This document shows positions 17,414 through 25,729 of a DNA stretch of 64,000 nt, piece by piece. The stretch lies in the NCBI RefSeq assembly GCF_005222835.1, contig NZ_STGA01000073.1, forward strand, positions 62,001 to 126,000. Direction: 5' to 3'. The first letter of the stretch is position 1; each line of letters opens with the position of its first letter. The DNA is from Rhizobium sp. FKY42. GTDB lineage: Bacteria; Pseudomonadota; Alphaproteobacteria; Rhizobiales; Rhizobiaceae. The translations under genes and the position numbers were made by a program. The notes beneath the pieces were generated by a model, which saw nothing but the letters and a program-made list of their open reading frames with translations, ran no database searches and was not told the DNA's origin.

Positions 17414-18442
17414 GTGAAAGCTCTTGTGAAAGCACAAGCTCAGCCAGGCCTCTGGATGGAAGACCGGCCGGTGCCAGAGATTGGACCTGACGATGTTCTG
17501 GTCAAGATCCGCAAGACCGGCATCTGCGGCACCGACATCCACATCTATGCTTGGGACGAGTGGGCACAGAGAACAGTGCCGGTGCCCATGGTGGTTGGAC
17601 ATGAATATGCCGGCGAGATTGCCGCGGTTGGCGCAAATGTCCGCAACCTCCAGATCGGGCAGCGCGTTTCGGGCGAAGGCCATGTCATCGGCATGAAAAG
17701 CCGTGCAGCACGCGGTGGACGTTATCACCTCGACCCGGAAACCAAGGGCATCGGCGTCAATATTCCCGGCGCTTTTGCCGAATATCTGGCACTGCCCGCC
17801 TTCAACGTCGTGCCGTTGCCCGACAGTGTGGATGATGAACTGGGTGCGATTCTCGATCCGCTCGGCAACGCCGTCCACACCGCCCTCTCCTTCGATCTCG
17901 TTGGCGAAGATGTGCTGATCACCGGCGCCGGACCGATCGGCATCATGGCCGCCGCCATTGCCCGCCATGTCGGCGCTCGCCACGTGGTAATCACCGATAT
18001 CAACCCCACGCGCCTGGCACTCGCGGGTGAGGTGGCGGATGTGGTTCCGGTCGATGTGAGCAAGGAAGATCTGCACGACGTGAAAGCCCGCCTTGGCATG
18101 AAGGAAGGCTTTGATATCGGGCTGGAAATGAGCGGCGCTCCGCCCGCCTTCGCGCAGATGGTCGATCATCTCGTCATGGGTGGCAAGATTGCCATGCTGG
18201 GCATTCCGGCACGCCCTGCCCCCGTCGACTGGACCAACGTCGTCTTCAAGATGCTCACCATCAAGGGCATCTATGGCCGCGAAATGTTCGAAACCTGGCA
18301 CAAGATGCTTGCAATGCTGGAAAGCGGGCTGGATGTACGCAAGGTCATCACGCACCGGATGTCTGCGAGCGAGTTCAAGACCGGCTTCGACATCATGCAG
18401 GGTGGAAACAGCGGCAAGATCGTTCTGGACTGGACGACCTGA
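17414..18442 (+). CDS. tdh: L-threonine 3-dehydrogenase
   Basis: A 342-residue zinc medium-chain dehydrogenase that oxidises L-threonine to 2-amino-3-oxobutanoate with NAD. Visible features are the catalytic-zinc Cys in KTGICGTDIHIYAWD (near residue 38), the GHEYAG segment with the zinc His/Glu, and the Rossmann motif ITGAGPIGIMAAAIARHVGA (near 175). The structural-zinc Cys cluster usual for Tdh (CxxCxxCxxxxxxxC) is not apparent: the corresponding segment reads GEGHVIGMKSRAARGGRYHLDPETKG. It starts with a Shine-Dalgarno-like GGGGAGAT and is co-transcribed with kbl. Confidence 0.93.
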   Translation: MKALVKAQAQPGLWMEDRPVPEIGPDDVLVKIRKTGICGTDIHIYAWDEWAQRTVPVPMVVGHEYAGEIAAVGANVRNLQIGQRVSGEGHVIGMKSRAARGGRYHLDPETKGIGVNIPGAFAEYLALPAFNVVPLPDSVDDELGAILDPLGNAVHTALSFDLVGEDVLITGAGPIGIMAAAIARHVGARHVVITDINPTRLALAGEVADVVPVDVSKEDLHDVKARLGMKEGFDIGLEMSGAPPAFAQMVDHLVMGGKIAMLGIPARPAPVDWTNVVFKMLTIKGIYGREMFETWHKMLAMLESGLDVRKVITHRMSASEFKTGFDIMQGGNSGKIVLDWTT

Positions 18443-18469
18443 CGGCGAACCATCTCCTCTTTACTGATT

Positions 18470-18499
18470 GGTCGCGAAAGGTCAAACGCGTTCGCGACC
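18470..18499. terminator. Inverted repeat after tdh
   Basis: GGTCGCGAA and TTCGCGACC form a perfect 9-bp stem with a 12-nt loop, 28 nt after the tdh stop. No U-run follows, so termination is only a guess. A second imperfect palindrome, GATTCTGCATG/CATGTAGAATC at 18523-18548, lies just upstream of the FAH gene and could be an operator. Confidence 0.35.
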
Positions 18500-18614
18500 G
18501 CATCCGGAGTTCGCCGGCGCAGGATTCTGCATGGATGCATGTAGAATCAATTTCAGATCTCTGAAAAATGTCCTAAGCAAAACAGCACTGTAAAAGGCAT
18601 CGAGGAGAGAGACC

Positions 18615-19310
18615 ATGACCAACGCGACCACAACCGTCATTCCGGCACCGCCGCTGACACTGCTACCGGTCAAGGGCTCCTCTGCCACCTTCCCAGTCCG
18701 CCGCGTTTATTGCGTTGGCCGCAACTATGCGGACCATGCTATCGAGATGGGCCACGATCCGTCCCGTGAGCCACCCTTCTTCTTCCAGAAGAACCCGCAA
18801 AACCTCGTGACGGACGGACATTTTCCCTATCCGTCCCTGTCGGAAGATGTTCACTTCGAAGTGGAACTCGTCATGGCGCTGAAGGCGGGCGGTGACAATA
18901 TCGCGCTGTCGGACGCACTGGACTGCGTCTGGGGTTATGGAGTGGGAATCGACTTCACCCGTCGCGACCTGCAGGCTGCCATCAAGAAGGCGGGCCGCCC
19001 CTGGGAAGCGGCAAAGGCATTTGAAGCATCGGCTCCGGTGTCGGCGCTCGTTTCGGTCGAAACGACTGGTCACCCGCATACAGGTGCGATCTGGCTCGAT
19101 GTGAATGGAGAGCGCAAACAGACCGGCGACATTGCACAGATGATCTGGAAGCTGCCGGAAATCATCGTTGAACTATCAAAGCTCTTTACGCTTGCACCCG
19201 GCGATATCATCATGACAGGAACCCCTGCAGGCGTCGGTCCGATCGTCAGGGGCGACCGCATCACCTGTGCCGCGGAAGGTGTGGCGGAACTTTCTCTGAC
19301 CGTAATCTGA
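18615..19310 (+). CDS. Fumarylacetoacetate hydrolase family protein
   Basis: A 231-residue FAH-fold protein. Typical segments are VYCVGRNYADHAIEMGHDP, PPFFFQKNPQNLV, the metal-ligand strand VHFEVELVMALK (near residue 80), GYGVGIDFTRRDLQ, and the late PGDIIMTGTPAGVGP. The family contains hydrolases, isomerases and decarboxylases such as fumarylpyruvate hydrolase and oxaloacetate decarboxylase; the exact substrate cannot be set. It is preceded by GGAGAGAG and followed after 24 nt by the gamma-carbonic anhydrase-like gene, so the two are likely one transcript. Confidence 0.9.
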   Translation: MTNATTTVIPAPPLTLLPVKGSSATFPVRRVYCVGRNYADHAIEMGHDPSREPPFFFQKNPQNLVTDGHFPYPSLSEDVHFEVELVMALKAGGDNIALSDALDCVWGYGVGIDFTRRDLQAAIKKAGRPWEAAKAFEASAPVSALVSVETTGHPHTGAIWLDVNGERKQTGDIAQMIWKLPEIIVELSKLFTLAPGDIIMTGTPAGVGPIVRGDRITCAAEGVAELSLTVI

Positions 19311-19334
19311 TCGAAGTCTGGGAGGACGTTTGTC

Positions 19335-19862
19335 ATGTCGATATATGCGCTGGGCGAATTCGAACCGAAGCTGCCTGTATCCGATCGTTACTGGATCGCT
19401 CCCGGCGCCCATGTCATGGGCAAAGTCAACCTCGCCGAAGATGTCGGCATCTGGTTCGGTGCCGTCCTGCGGGGCGATAATGAATGGATCACCATTGGCG
19501 CGCGCACCAACATTCAGGAAAACACCGTCATCCACACCGATTGGGGCTTTCCCACCACCATTGGTGATGACTGCACGATTGGGCATTCCGCCATCATCCA
19601 CGGCTGCATCATCGGCAACAACTCGCTGGTCGGCATGGGTGCGACAATTCTGAACGGAGCGAAGATCGGCAACAATTGCCTGGTTGGTGCCAATGCCCTT
19701 GTGACCGAAGGCAAGGAATTTCCTGACAACTCGCTGATCGTCGGTTCACCGGCAAAAGCAATCCGCACTCTGGACGAGACTGCGGTTGAGAAGCTCAAAC
19801 AATCTGCACTCAATTACAGTGAGAACTGGAAGCGTTTCGCAACCGAACTCAAGCAGATTTGA
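19335..19862 (+). CDS. Gamma-carbonic anhydrase-like hexapeptide-repeat protein
   Basis: A 175-residue left-handed beta-helix protein of the gamma-CA/PaaY-YrdA type. Hexapeptide repeats run from about residue 20 to 135 (GAVLRGDNEWITIGARTNIQENTVIHTD, TIGDDCTIGHSAIIHGCIIGNNSLVGMGATILNGAKIGNN). His residues at HTD, GHS and HG match the usual zinc ligands. Carbonic anhydrase activity is not proven for many of these homologues. It follows the FAH gene closely, but no pathway link is apparent. Confidence 0.9.
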   Translation: MSIYALGEFEPKLPVSDRYWIAPGAHVMGKVNLAEDVGIWFGAVLRGDNEWITIGARTNIQENTVIHTDWGFPTTIGDDCTIGHSAIIHGCIIGNNSLVGMGATILNGAKIGNNCLVGANALVTEGKEFPDNSLIVGSPAKAIRTLDETAVEKLKQSALNYSENWKRFATELKQI

Positions 19863-19961
19863 GCTGCCTATACCTTTAAATCATAAGAGAAAAATTTACT
19901 TTTCCCACGTAGTTTCGCAGCGAGCATAGGACCGCCGCTTGACGCGGACAGGTGGGAATCG

Positions 19962-21161
19962 ATGATCGATACACGCTTTTTATCGGACGACAAACGTCCA
20001 CTCAGAACGCTGGTGGATGAGGCCTTGGCCCATGCCCCGCGGAAAATGCTTTTTCCCAAAGAGCTCTCCGATTCCTACGGTGCCTATTCCGCTGAAATAA
20101 AGACGCGCAAGGCGCTTCCGGCCGCGGCGATATGCCTTGCGCTGTTCAATTTCGGGCTCATTCTGGACTACAAGTTTGCGCCTCACCTGATCTGGCAGTT
20201 CCTTGGGATACGCTTTCTGGCGAGCACGCTTCCCATTCTCTTCGTGGTCTGGATCAGCGGCCGCTTCCTCAGCCATACCGTGCGGGACTGGGTCATTGCA
20301 GCGGGCCTTGTTTGGGGCGCTGTCATGTTGAACGCGCTCGTTGCAATGCGCGGCGCAACGGCTGCCCATCTGGCCTTCAGCGTTGGTCTATATCTCATCG
20401 TCATCAACATCGTGTTCCATCTTGCGCCACGTGTGGCAACAACCCTGTCCTGCATTGTCTGCCTGACCACCGTTCTGTTGGCATGGAACCGGTTGGTGGT
20501 GATGGACGATCAGACCATTCTCGCCCTCACATTCCTGATCGCAGCGGCGATCATCACGCTGGTCGCCAACTTTCGCCATGACGCGACCATGCGTCACCTC
20601 TATCTGCTGATCCTGCGAGAGCAGATCCGGACACAGGATATGGAGCAAGCAAACCAGGAACTGAGTGCCATTTCCTACACGGATGCGCTGACCGGCGTTT
20701 CCAACCGTCGCCGCTTCGATATCGAGTTTGAACTTGCCTGCCAGAATGCGCGTGAACAGAAAGGCGTGCTGGGACTGCTGCTAATCGATGTGGACCACTT
20801 CAAACGCTACAACGACACCCATGGCCACCCGGCAGGAGACGCGTGCCTGAAGCAGGTGGCCGCCCGAATTTCAGATCAGATCCGCCGCGAACAGGATGTG
20901 ATCGCCCGCATCGGCGGCGAGGAATTCGCAATTATCCTGCGGGAGACGAGTGTAGCGGGTGCGGATCGCGTGGCCTCGCGCATTCACACCGCACTGCGCG
21001 CCGAATGGCCACAAGGTCTGCCGCCGGTTACCGTCAGCATAGGTCTGGCCATCATGACCGGATCGTCCACCAGCACCATCATGCAAGCGGCGGACACCGC
21101 ACTGTATGAGGCCAAGGAGCGCGGACGAAACCGGACGATAACCACCGCGCTTGCCGCCTGA
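19962..21161 (+). CDS. Membrane diguanylate cyclase (GGDEF only)
   Basis: The 399-residue protein has about six hydrophobic segments between residues 45 and 205, a short coiled linker (REQIRTQDMEQANQEL) and a GGDEF domain with the active variant GGEEF (ARIGGEEFAIIL, near residue 317). REQD, an RxxD inhibitory site, lies five residues before GGEEF, so product inhibition is expected. It should make cyclic di-GMP. The signal sensed by the membrane part is unknown. It is convergent with zur, with the two stops adjoining and no terminator between them. Confidence 0.92.
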   Translation: MIDTRFLSDDKRPLRTLVDEALAHAPRKMLFPKELSDSYGAYSAEIKTRKALPAAAICLALFNFGLILDYKFAPHLIWQFLGIRFLASTLPILFVVWISGRFLSHTVRDWVIAAGLVWGAVMLNALVAMRGATAAHLAFSVGLYLIVINIVFHLAPRVATTLSCIVCLTTVLLAWNRLVVMDDQTILALTFLIAAAIITLVANFRHDATMRHLYLLILREQIRTQDMEQANQELSAISYTDALTGVSNRRRFDIEFELACQNAREQKGVLGLLLIDVDHFKRYNDTHGHPAGDACLKQVAARISDQIRREQDVIARIGGEEFAIILRETSVAGADRVASRIHTALRAEWPQGLPPVTVSIGLAIMTGSSTSTIMQAADTALYEAKERGRNRTITTALAA

Positions 21162-21560
21162 TCAACTGTTGCAGGCAGCGCAAAGCCCGCGGATTTCAAT
21201 CGTGGTCTTCGAGGGCTTGAACCCCTTGCCGCGCGTCCAGGCGTTTAGCTGATCATCAACAACGTGATCATGGAACTCACTCACCTGTCCGCAACTCTCG
21301 CAGATCGCGAAGGCAACAGTCCCGTGTGAACAGCAGCTATGCTCCCGATGGGCGCAGGCCACGAAGGAGTTCAGGCTCTCAAGCCGATGTACCAGACCGA
21401 ACTCCAGCAGCTTTTCCAGCGCACGGTACACCTGCAGCGGCGCCCGAAACCCATGATCCCGCAGCTTGTCGAGGATCGTATAGGCGCTGAGTGGTGCTTC
21501 TGATTTCGTGAGCACGTCCAGCACCAAAGTCTGGTTCTTGGTAAGATTGACCGCACTCAT
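21162..21560 (-). CDS. zur: Zinc uptake regulator Zur (Fur family)
   Basis: A 132-residue Fur-family repressor. The winged-helix part (NQTLVLDVLTKSEAPLSAYTILDKLRDHGFRAPLQVYRALEKL) is followed by the metal-binding half with HREHSCCSHG, CESCGQVSEFHDH and GLCAACNS; the two CxxC pairs form the structural zinc site. Its start overlaps the znuB stop by 4 nt, so it is the third gene of znuC-znuB-zur. This arrangement lets Zur adjust its own expression with the transporter; the likely binding site is in the znuC-znuA intergenic region. Confidence 0.94.
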   Translation of the reverse strand: MSAVNLTKNQTLVLDVLTKSEAPLSAYTILDKLRDHGFRAPLQVYRALEKLLEFGLVHRLESLNSFVACAHREHSCCSHGTVAFAICESCGQVSEFHDHVVDDQLNAWTRGKGFKPSKTTIEIRGLCAACNS

Positions 21561-22381
21561 CGGCTTCCTCCGGAAATTGGATCACGAGATGTAGGCTGAC
21601 CGGGACGCGGCAGCAGACTGACAACGAACAGGCACAGAGCTGCAACGACAATGGATGGCCCGGACGGCGTATCCTGATAAAGCGAACCGAACAGCCCAAG
21701 CACCACGGACACGGCACCAAAGAGCGACGCCAGAACAGCCATCCGCTCAGGGCTTCCCGCAAACTGGCGCGCTGTTGCAGCCGGTATGATCAGGAGCGCC
21801 GTGATCAGCATGATCCCGACGATCTTCATCGCAATTGCGATCACCAGAGCCATCAGAAGCATAAAACAAAGGCGCGCGCGTTCAGGCTTCAGCCCCTCCG
21901 CCTCAGCCAGTTCATGGCTCACGGTGGATGCAATCAAGGGCCGCCACAGAAAGACAAGGCTGAGGAGAACAAATATCCCGCCGCCCCATATCAAACCGAT
22001 ATCCAGCCAGCTGACGGCCAGAATATCGCCGAACAGGTAGCCCATCAGATCGATCCGCACCCAGCTCATGAAGGCGACAAGCACGAGGCCAATGGCGAGA
22101 GTCGAGTGTGATAGGATGCCAAGCAAAGAATCCGCTGAAAGCGCATGCACCCTCTGCAACAAAAGTAGCAGAAGAGAGACAGCAACAGCAACGGCGAATA
22201 CGCTGATCAGTAGATTGGCTTCCAGCAACAGCGAGAGTGCCACGCCGAGAAGCGCCGAATGCGCCATCGTATCGCCGAAATATGCCATGCGCCGCCACAC
22301 GACGAGGCACCCCAGAGGTCCAGTCGTCAGCGCGAGGCCCACTCCCGCAAGAAGCGCGCGAATGAAGAAATCATCAAGCAT
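21557..22381 (-). CDS. znuB: Zinc ABC transporter permease
   Basis: A 274-residue inner-membrane permease of the ABC-3 family with about eight hydrophobic segments. Typical phrases include LTTGPLGCLVVWRRMAYFGDTMAHSALLGVAL (residues 18-50), GILSHSTLAIGLV and GIMLITALLIIPAATARQFA, which match ZnuB. It overlaps the end of znuC by 8 nt and the start of zur by 4 nt. With ZnuA and ZnuC it forms the high-affinity zinc importer. Confidence 0.95.
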   Translation of the reverse strand: MLDDFFIRALLAGVGLALTTGPLGCLVVWRRMAYFGDTMAHSALLGVALSLLLEANLLISVFAVAVAVSLLLLLLQRVHALSADSLLGILSHSTLAIGLVLVAFMSWVRIDLMGYLFGDILAVSWLDIGLIWGGGIFVLLSLVFLWRPLIASTVSHELAEAEGLKPERARLCFMLLMALVIAIAMKIVGIMLITALLIIPAATARQFAGSPERMAVLASLFGAVSVVLGLFGSLYQDTPSGPSIVVAALCLFVVSLLPRPGQPTSRDPISGGSR

Positions 22382-23279
22382 GGCGCTCCCCCGTCAGACC
22401 GGGCAGATGGACGTGATCGTGGTCGTGGCTATGGCTGCGTCTATGCTCATGACTGTGATGATGATCATGGCCATCGTGATGATGTCCATCCTCGGGATGG
22501 CAGTGGTCGGTGATGCTACCATCCCGGTGTTGTACGCGCCCATCGGGCAGATGTGTATGGTCATGTTGGTGATTATAGAATGCAATCCCAGGGCGCGACG
22601 CGCCAAACAGTCGACGATAGTCCTCGCTCTGGCTGACGGCAGCAGGCGTTCCGCGACAACAAACATGTCCATTCAAGCATACGACCGTATCCGTGGCTGC
22701 CATCACCACATGCAGATCATGCGAAATCATGAGGATACCGCAGCCGGTCTTGTCTCTTATCTCGCCAATCAGCTGGTAAAGTGCCGTCTCGCCGGCGAAA
22801 TCCACACCCTGGACGGGCTCATCCAGAACCAGCAAGTCAGGATCTCGAGCAATCGCACGTGCAAGAAGCGCACGCTGGAATTCGCCGCCGGACAGGTGCT
22901 GCACTTCTGCCTTCATAAGATGCGGGATAGAAACCGCTTCAAGCGATGCCGCAAGCTTTTGGGCATCAAGGGGCCCCGTCAGGTTCATCAGTCGCTCGAC
23001 GGTCAGAGGCATCGTTCGGTCAACAGCAAGTTTTTGCGGTACATAACCGACACGCAGTGCCGCACCGCGGGTCACCTGCCCTTCATCCGGCTTCAGCACG
23101 CCAATCGCCAGCTTGGCGGTCGTGGATTTGCCCGCTCCGTTGGGGCCGATCAATGTGACGATCTCGCCTATACGAAGCGTGAGATCGATGCCACGCACGA
23201 GCCACCGCCCTTGTCGGCGGATGCCCGCATTCGACATGGTCACAAGAATTCGATCAGCGGTGCCCGGCTCAGCCAGCAT
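22374..23279 (-). CDS. znuC: Zinc ABC transporter ATP-binding protein with His-rich tail
   Basis: From the preferred ATG at 23279 (AGGA upstream) the product has 301 residues; the longer frame from 23351 would run into the control region. Walker A (LIGPNGAGKSTTAKLA), the signature LSGGEFQRALLARAIA, Walker B (LLVLDEPVQGVD) and the switch His (MISHDLHVVMA) are all intact. The last 60 residues are exceptionally rich in His and Asp (e.g. HPEDGHHHDGHDHHHSHEH), beyond the usual 250-residue ZnuC core, and could bind or sense zinc at the cytoplasmic face. Confidence 0.95.
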   Translation of the reverse strand: MLAEPGTADRILVTMSNAGIRRQGRWLVRGIDLTLRIGEIVTLIGPNGAGKSTTAKLAIGVLKPDEGQVTRGAALRVGYVPQKLAVDRTMPLTVERLMNLTGPLDAQKLAASLEAVSIPHLMKAEVQHLSGGEFQRALLARAIARDPDLLVLDEPVQGVDFAGETALYQLIGEIRDKTGCGILMISHDLHVVMAATDTVVCLNGHVCCRGTPAAVSQSEDYRRLFGASRPGIAFYNHQHDHTHLPDGRVQHRDGSITDHCHPEDGHHHDGHDHHHSHEHRRSHSHDHDHVHLPGLTGERHA

Positions 23280-23340
23280 GAAAAATCCTGTTCTGGAGTT
23301 GCCCTCTGCTATCGCACACGTTATAGGGTAACACAATTCA

Positions 23341-23355
23341 TGTAATAACATTACG
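23341..23355. promoter_or_regulatory. Zur-box-like motif between znuC and znuA
   Basis: On the minus strand the sequence reads CGTAATGTTATTACA; its GTAAT-AAC-ATTAC core is a perfect palindrome. Thirteen of 14 bases (GTAATGTTATTACA) match the site before the COG0523 gene. It resembles the AT-rich Zur boxes of alphaproteobacteria and lies 23 nt before the znuA start. Confidence 0.65.
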
Positions 23356-23377
23356 TGATGTATTCAAGGAGCCCGAC

Positions 23378-24379
23378 ATGAAGACTTCCCACGCCGCCCT
23401 CTTCGCAACCGCTTCGGTGTTCGCAGCAGGTAGCGCTACAGCGGCACCGGAGGTCGTGGTTTCCGTCAAGCCAATCCATTCACTCGTCGCGGCGGTGATG
23501 GAGGGCGTGGCAGTGCCTAAACTGATCGTCGAAGGCGCAGCCTCTCCGCACACATTCACCATGAAGCCATCCCATGCGCGTTCGCTTGAAAAGGCGGACG
23601 TTATTTTCTGGGTCGGAGAAAATCTCGAAACCTTCCTGGAGAAACCGCTGGATGCACTCGGCAAGAAGGCAACGGTCGTCGCGCTGTCGGAAGCTCCAGG
23701 CATCGAAGCGTTGAAGCTACGCGAGGGCGGTACATTCGAAAGCCATGATCATTCAGACGAAGGTCACGATGATCATGCCGGTCATGATCACGCCAAGCAC
23801 GACCATGGCAAACACGATCATGCGCAACAGGCCGGGCATGACGACCACGATCATGAAGGCTTCGACATGCATCTCTGGCTCGATCCCTCGAATGCGAAGG
23901 CTATGGTGAAAGAGATTCAAGCGCGCTTGATCAAGGCCGATCCCGAACATGTGGCCATTTACAATCGCAACGCTTCCGACCTTCAGAAAAAGATCGATGC
24001 GATGGACCAGGAGATTGCGTCCGCGCTTGCTCCTGTGAAATCCAGGCCGCTCGTCGTCTTCCACGACGCATATCAATATTTCGAGCACCACTACGGCATC
24101 AATGTCGTCGGCTCGATCACTGTCAGCCCCGAAACCGCACCTGGCGCGGAACGGCTGAGCGAGATTCATAAGAAACTCGCTTCATTGAATGCCGTGTGCG
24201 TGTTTGCCGAACCGCAGTTTCAGCCAAAGCTCATTGATGTTGTGACTGCCGGTACGAAGGCAAAGAGCGGTACGCTGGACCCCGAAGGCGCAACGCTGAA
24301 GGAAGGGCCGGAGCTCTATTTCACGCTGATGCGCAGCATCTCAAAATCCTTGACCGATTGCCTGGGTAAGGACGCCTGA
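23378..24379 (+). CDS. znuA: Zinc ABC transporter periplasmic binding protein
   Basis: A 333-residue cluster A-I metal-binding protein that captures Zn2+ in the periplasm. A signal peptide ends about residue 23 (AAGSATA). Metal-site elements include VKPIHSLVAAVM (near residue 33), ASPHTFTMKPS (near 60) and MHLWLDPSNAK (near 166). The His/Asp-rich loop between (about residues 123-160, e.g. HDHAKHDHGKHDHAQQ) is typical of ZnuA and absent from manganese-specific homologues, so zinc is the likely metal. It is divergent from znuC, with the Zur-box-like site between them. Confidence 0.96.
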   Translation: MKTSHAALFATASVFAAGSATAAPEVVVSVKPIHSLVAAVMEGVAVPKLIVEGAASPHTFTMKPSHARSLEKADVIFWVGENLETFLEKPLDALGKKATVVALSEAPGIEALKLREGGTFESHDHSDEGHDDHAGHDHAKHDHGKHDHAQQAGHDDHDHEGFDMHLWLDPSNAKAMVKEIQARLIKADPEHVAIYNRNASDLQKKIDAMDQEIASALAPVKSRPLVVFHDAYQYFEHHYGINVVGSITVSPETAPGAERLSEIHKKLASLNAVCVFAEPQFQPKLIDVVTAGTKAKSGTLDPEGATLKEGPELYFTLMRSISKSLTDCLGKDA

Positions 24380-24401
24380 TCCAGCAATTGGCACATGTAG
24401 A

Positions 24402-24421
24402 GGGCGCAGGCAGATGCGCCC
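24402..24421 (+). terminator. Terminator after znuA
   Basis: A 7-bp stem GGGCGCA/TGCGCCC with a 6-nt loop, directly followed by TTTCTT, 22 nt after the znuA stop. It separates znuA from the separately promoted COG0523 gene. Confidence 0.7.
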
Positions 24422-24439
24422 TTTCTTAGCTCTTTGTGT

Positions 24440-24453
24440 GTAATGTTATAACA
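24440..24453. promoter_or_regulatory. Zur-box-like motif upstream of the COG0523 GTPase
   Basis: GTAATGTTATAACA matches 13 of 14 bases of the motif between znuC and znuA and contains the perfect palindrome GTTATAAC. It sits 14 nt before the start codon, a position that would let bound repressor block expression. Confidence 0.65.
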
Positions 24454-24458
24454 AATGG

Positions 24459-25673
24459 GTGCCTGACATGGACCAGAGACTTCCTGTTACAGTGCTTTCC
24501 GGCTTTCTGGGCGCGGGCAAGACGACGCTGCTCAATCATATTCTTGCCAATCGAGATGGCCTGCGCGTTGCGCTGATCGTCAACGATATGAGCGAGGTCA
24601 ATATCGACGCCAGTCTTGTGCGCGAAGGAGAAGCAAACCTTTCGCGTACAGAGGAACAACTGGTGGAAATGACCAATGGCTGCATCTGTTGCACGCTCCG
24701 CGACGACCTTCTGACGGAGGTGCGTCAGCTGGCTGAACAAAAGCGTTTTGACTACCTGCTGATTGAATCGACCGGTATTGCCGAGCCGCTTCCGGTCGCC
24801 GCCACATTTGAGTTCCGCGATGAAGAGGGCAACAGCCTTTCGGATGTCGCACGGCTGGACACCATGGTGACAGTGGTCGACGCGGCAAATCTGCTTAAAG
24901 ATTATGGCTCATCAGATTTTCTCGCAGACCGCGGTGAAACGGCGGGCGATGGCGACAACCGCACGCTGGTGGACCTGCTGGTAGAGCAGATCGAGTTTGC
25001 CGATGTGGTGATCCTCAACAAGGTTTCGGCCGCGACGCCGGACGAGGTGGATGCAGCCCGCAAGATCATCAGCGGGCTAAACCCTGTTGCAAAAATCATC
25101 GAAACCGACTTCGGCAAGGTCGAGCCAAAGCAGATACTGGGGACGGGTCTGTTCGAATTCGGTAAGGCCGAGACCCATCCGCTCTGGTTCAAGGAGCTGC
25201 ACGGTTTCAAGGATCATGTGCCGGAAACGGAAGAATATGGCATCCGCTCATTCGTCTACCGCCAGCGCCGCCCTTTTGATCCGGAAAAGCTGCACCGCTT
25301 CATCAGCAAGTCGTGGCCGGGGGTTATTCGCGCCAAGGGCTTCTTCTGGCTGGCGACAAGGCCTTACCATGTGGGTGAGCTTTCGCAGGCAGGTGCGATT
25401 ATCAGAACGCAGAAACTTGGCCTGTGGTGGGATGCAGTGCCGCGGGAGCAATGGCCGCAGGACAATGGTTTCCGCGATGGCCTCGCCCGTTACCTCGATC
25501 CGGTCTGGGGTGATCGCCGGCAGGAACTGGTGTTCATTGGTGCCGACCCCATGGACGAAGCCTGGATCCGCGCCGAACTGGACGCCTGCCTGCTGAAGGA
25601 CAAGAGCTTCCAGCCAGACCGCTGGCGTGATCTGCCAGACCCCTTTGCAAGCTGGTCTCCCAAAGCGGCCTGA
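24459..25673 (+). CDS. COG0523 GTPase, probable zinc metallochaperone (ZigA/YjiA/CobW-like)
   Basis: A 404-residue G3E GTPase. Visible features: Walker A VLSGFLGAGKTTLLNHIL (residues 9-26), the metal-binding GCICCTLRDDLL (CxCC, near residue 70), the ESTGIAEPLPVA region, and NKVSAAT (NKxD-like, near 188). The C-terminal CobW_C domain follows. An alternative start 9 nt downstream (MDQRLPVTVLSGF, 24468) is equally plausible. Family members deliver metals to client enzymes; zinc is inferred because of the adjoining znuA and the shared Zur-box-like motif. A cobalt/cobalamin role (CobW) is less likely, since cobU lies 11 kb away. Confidence 0.9.
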   Translation: MPDMDQRLPVTVLSGFLGAGKTTLLNHILANRDGLRVALIVNDMSEVNIDASLVREGEANLSRTEEQLVEMTNGCICCTLRDDLLTEVRQLAEQKRFDYLLIESTGIAEPLPVAATFEFRDEEGNSLSDVARLDTMVTVVDAANLLKDYGSSDFLADRGETAGDGDNRTLVDLLVEQIEFADVVILNKVSAATPDEVDAARKIISGLNPVAKIIETDFGKVEPKQILGTGLFEFGKAETHPLWFKELHGFKDHVPETEEYGIRSFVYRQRRPFDPEKLHRFISKSWPGVIRAKGFFWLATRPYHVGELSQAGAIIRTQKLGLWWDAVPREQWPQDNGFRDGLARYLDPVWGDRRQELVFIGADPMDEAWIRAELDACLLKDKSFQPDRWRDLPDPFASWSPKAA

Positions 25674-25679
25674 AAACGA

Positions 25680-25707
25680 GCGAGCCCGGCAAAATAGCCG
25701 GGCTCGC
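25680..25707. terminator. Bidirectional terminator
   Basis: A perfect 11-bp GC-rich stem (GCGAGCCCGGC/GCCGGGCTCGC) with loop AAAATA lies between the convergent COG0523 and aldo/keto reductase genes. No U-run follows on either strand. Confidence 0.65.
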
Positions 25708-25729
25708 TGCATGATACGATAGGTGAAAC

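Noticed and set aside
17156..18355. 399-codon open frame opposite kbl-tdh
   Set aside because: Antisense to two well-supported enzymes, with no motif of its own.
22068..23345. 425-codon plus-strand frame opposite znuB and znuC
   Set aside because: ZnuB and ZnuC motifs are complete on the minus strand; the frame is a shadow.
23752..23850. Repeated CATGATCA/CACGAC units as a possible DNA repeat array
   Set aside because: They encode the His/Asp-rich loop of ZnuA, so codon repetition explains them; not a CRISPR or iteron.
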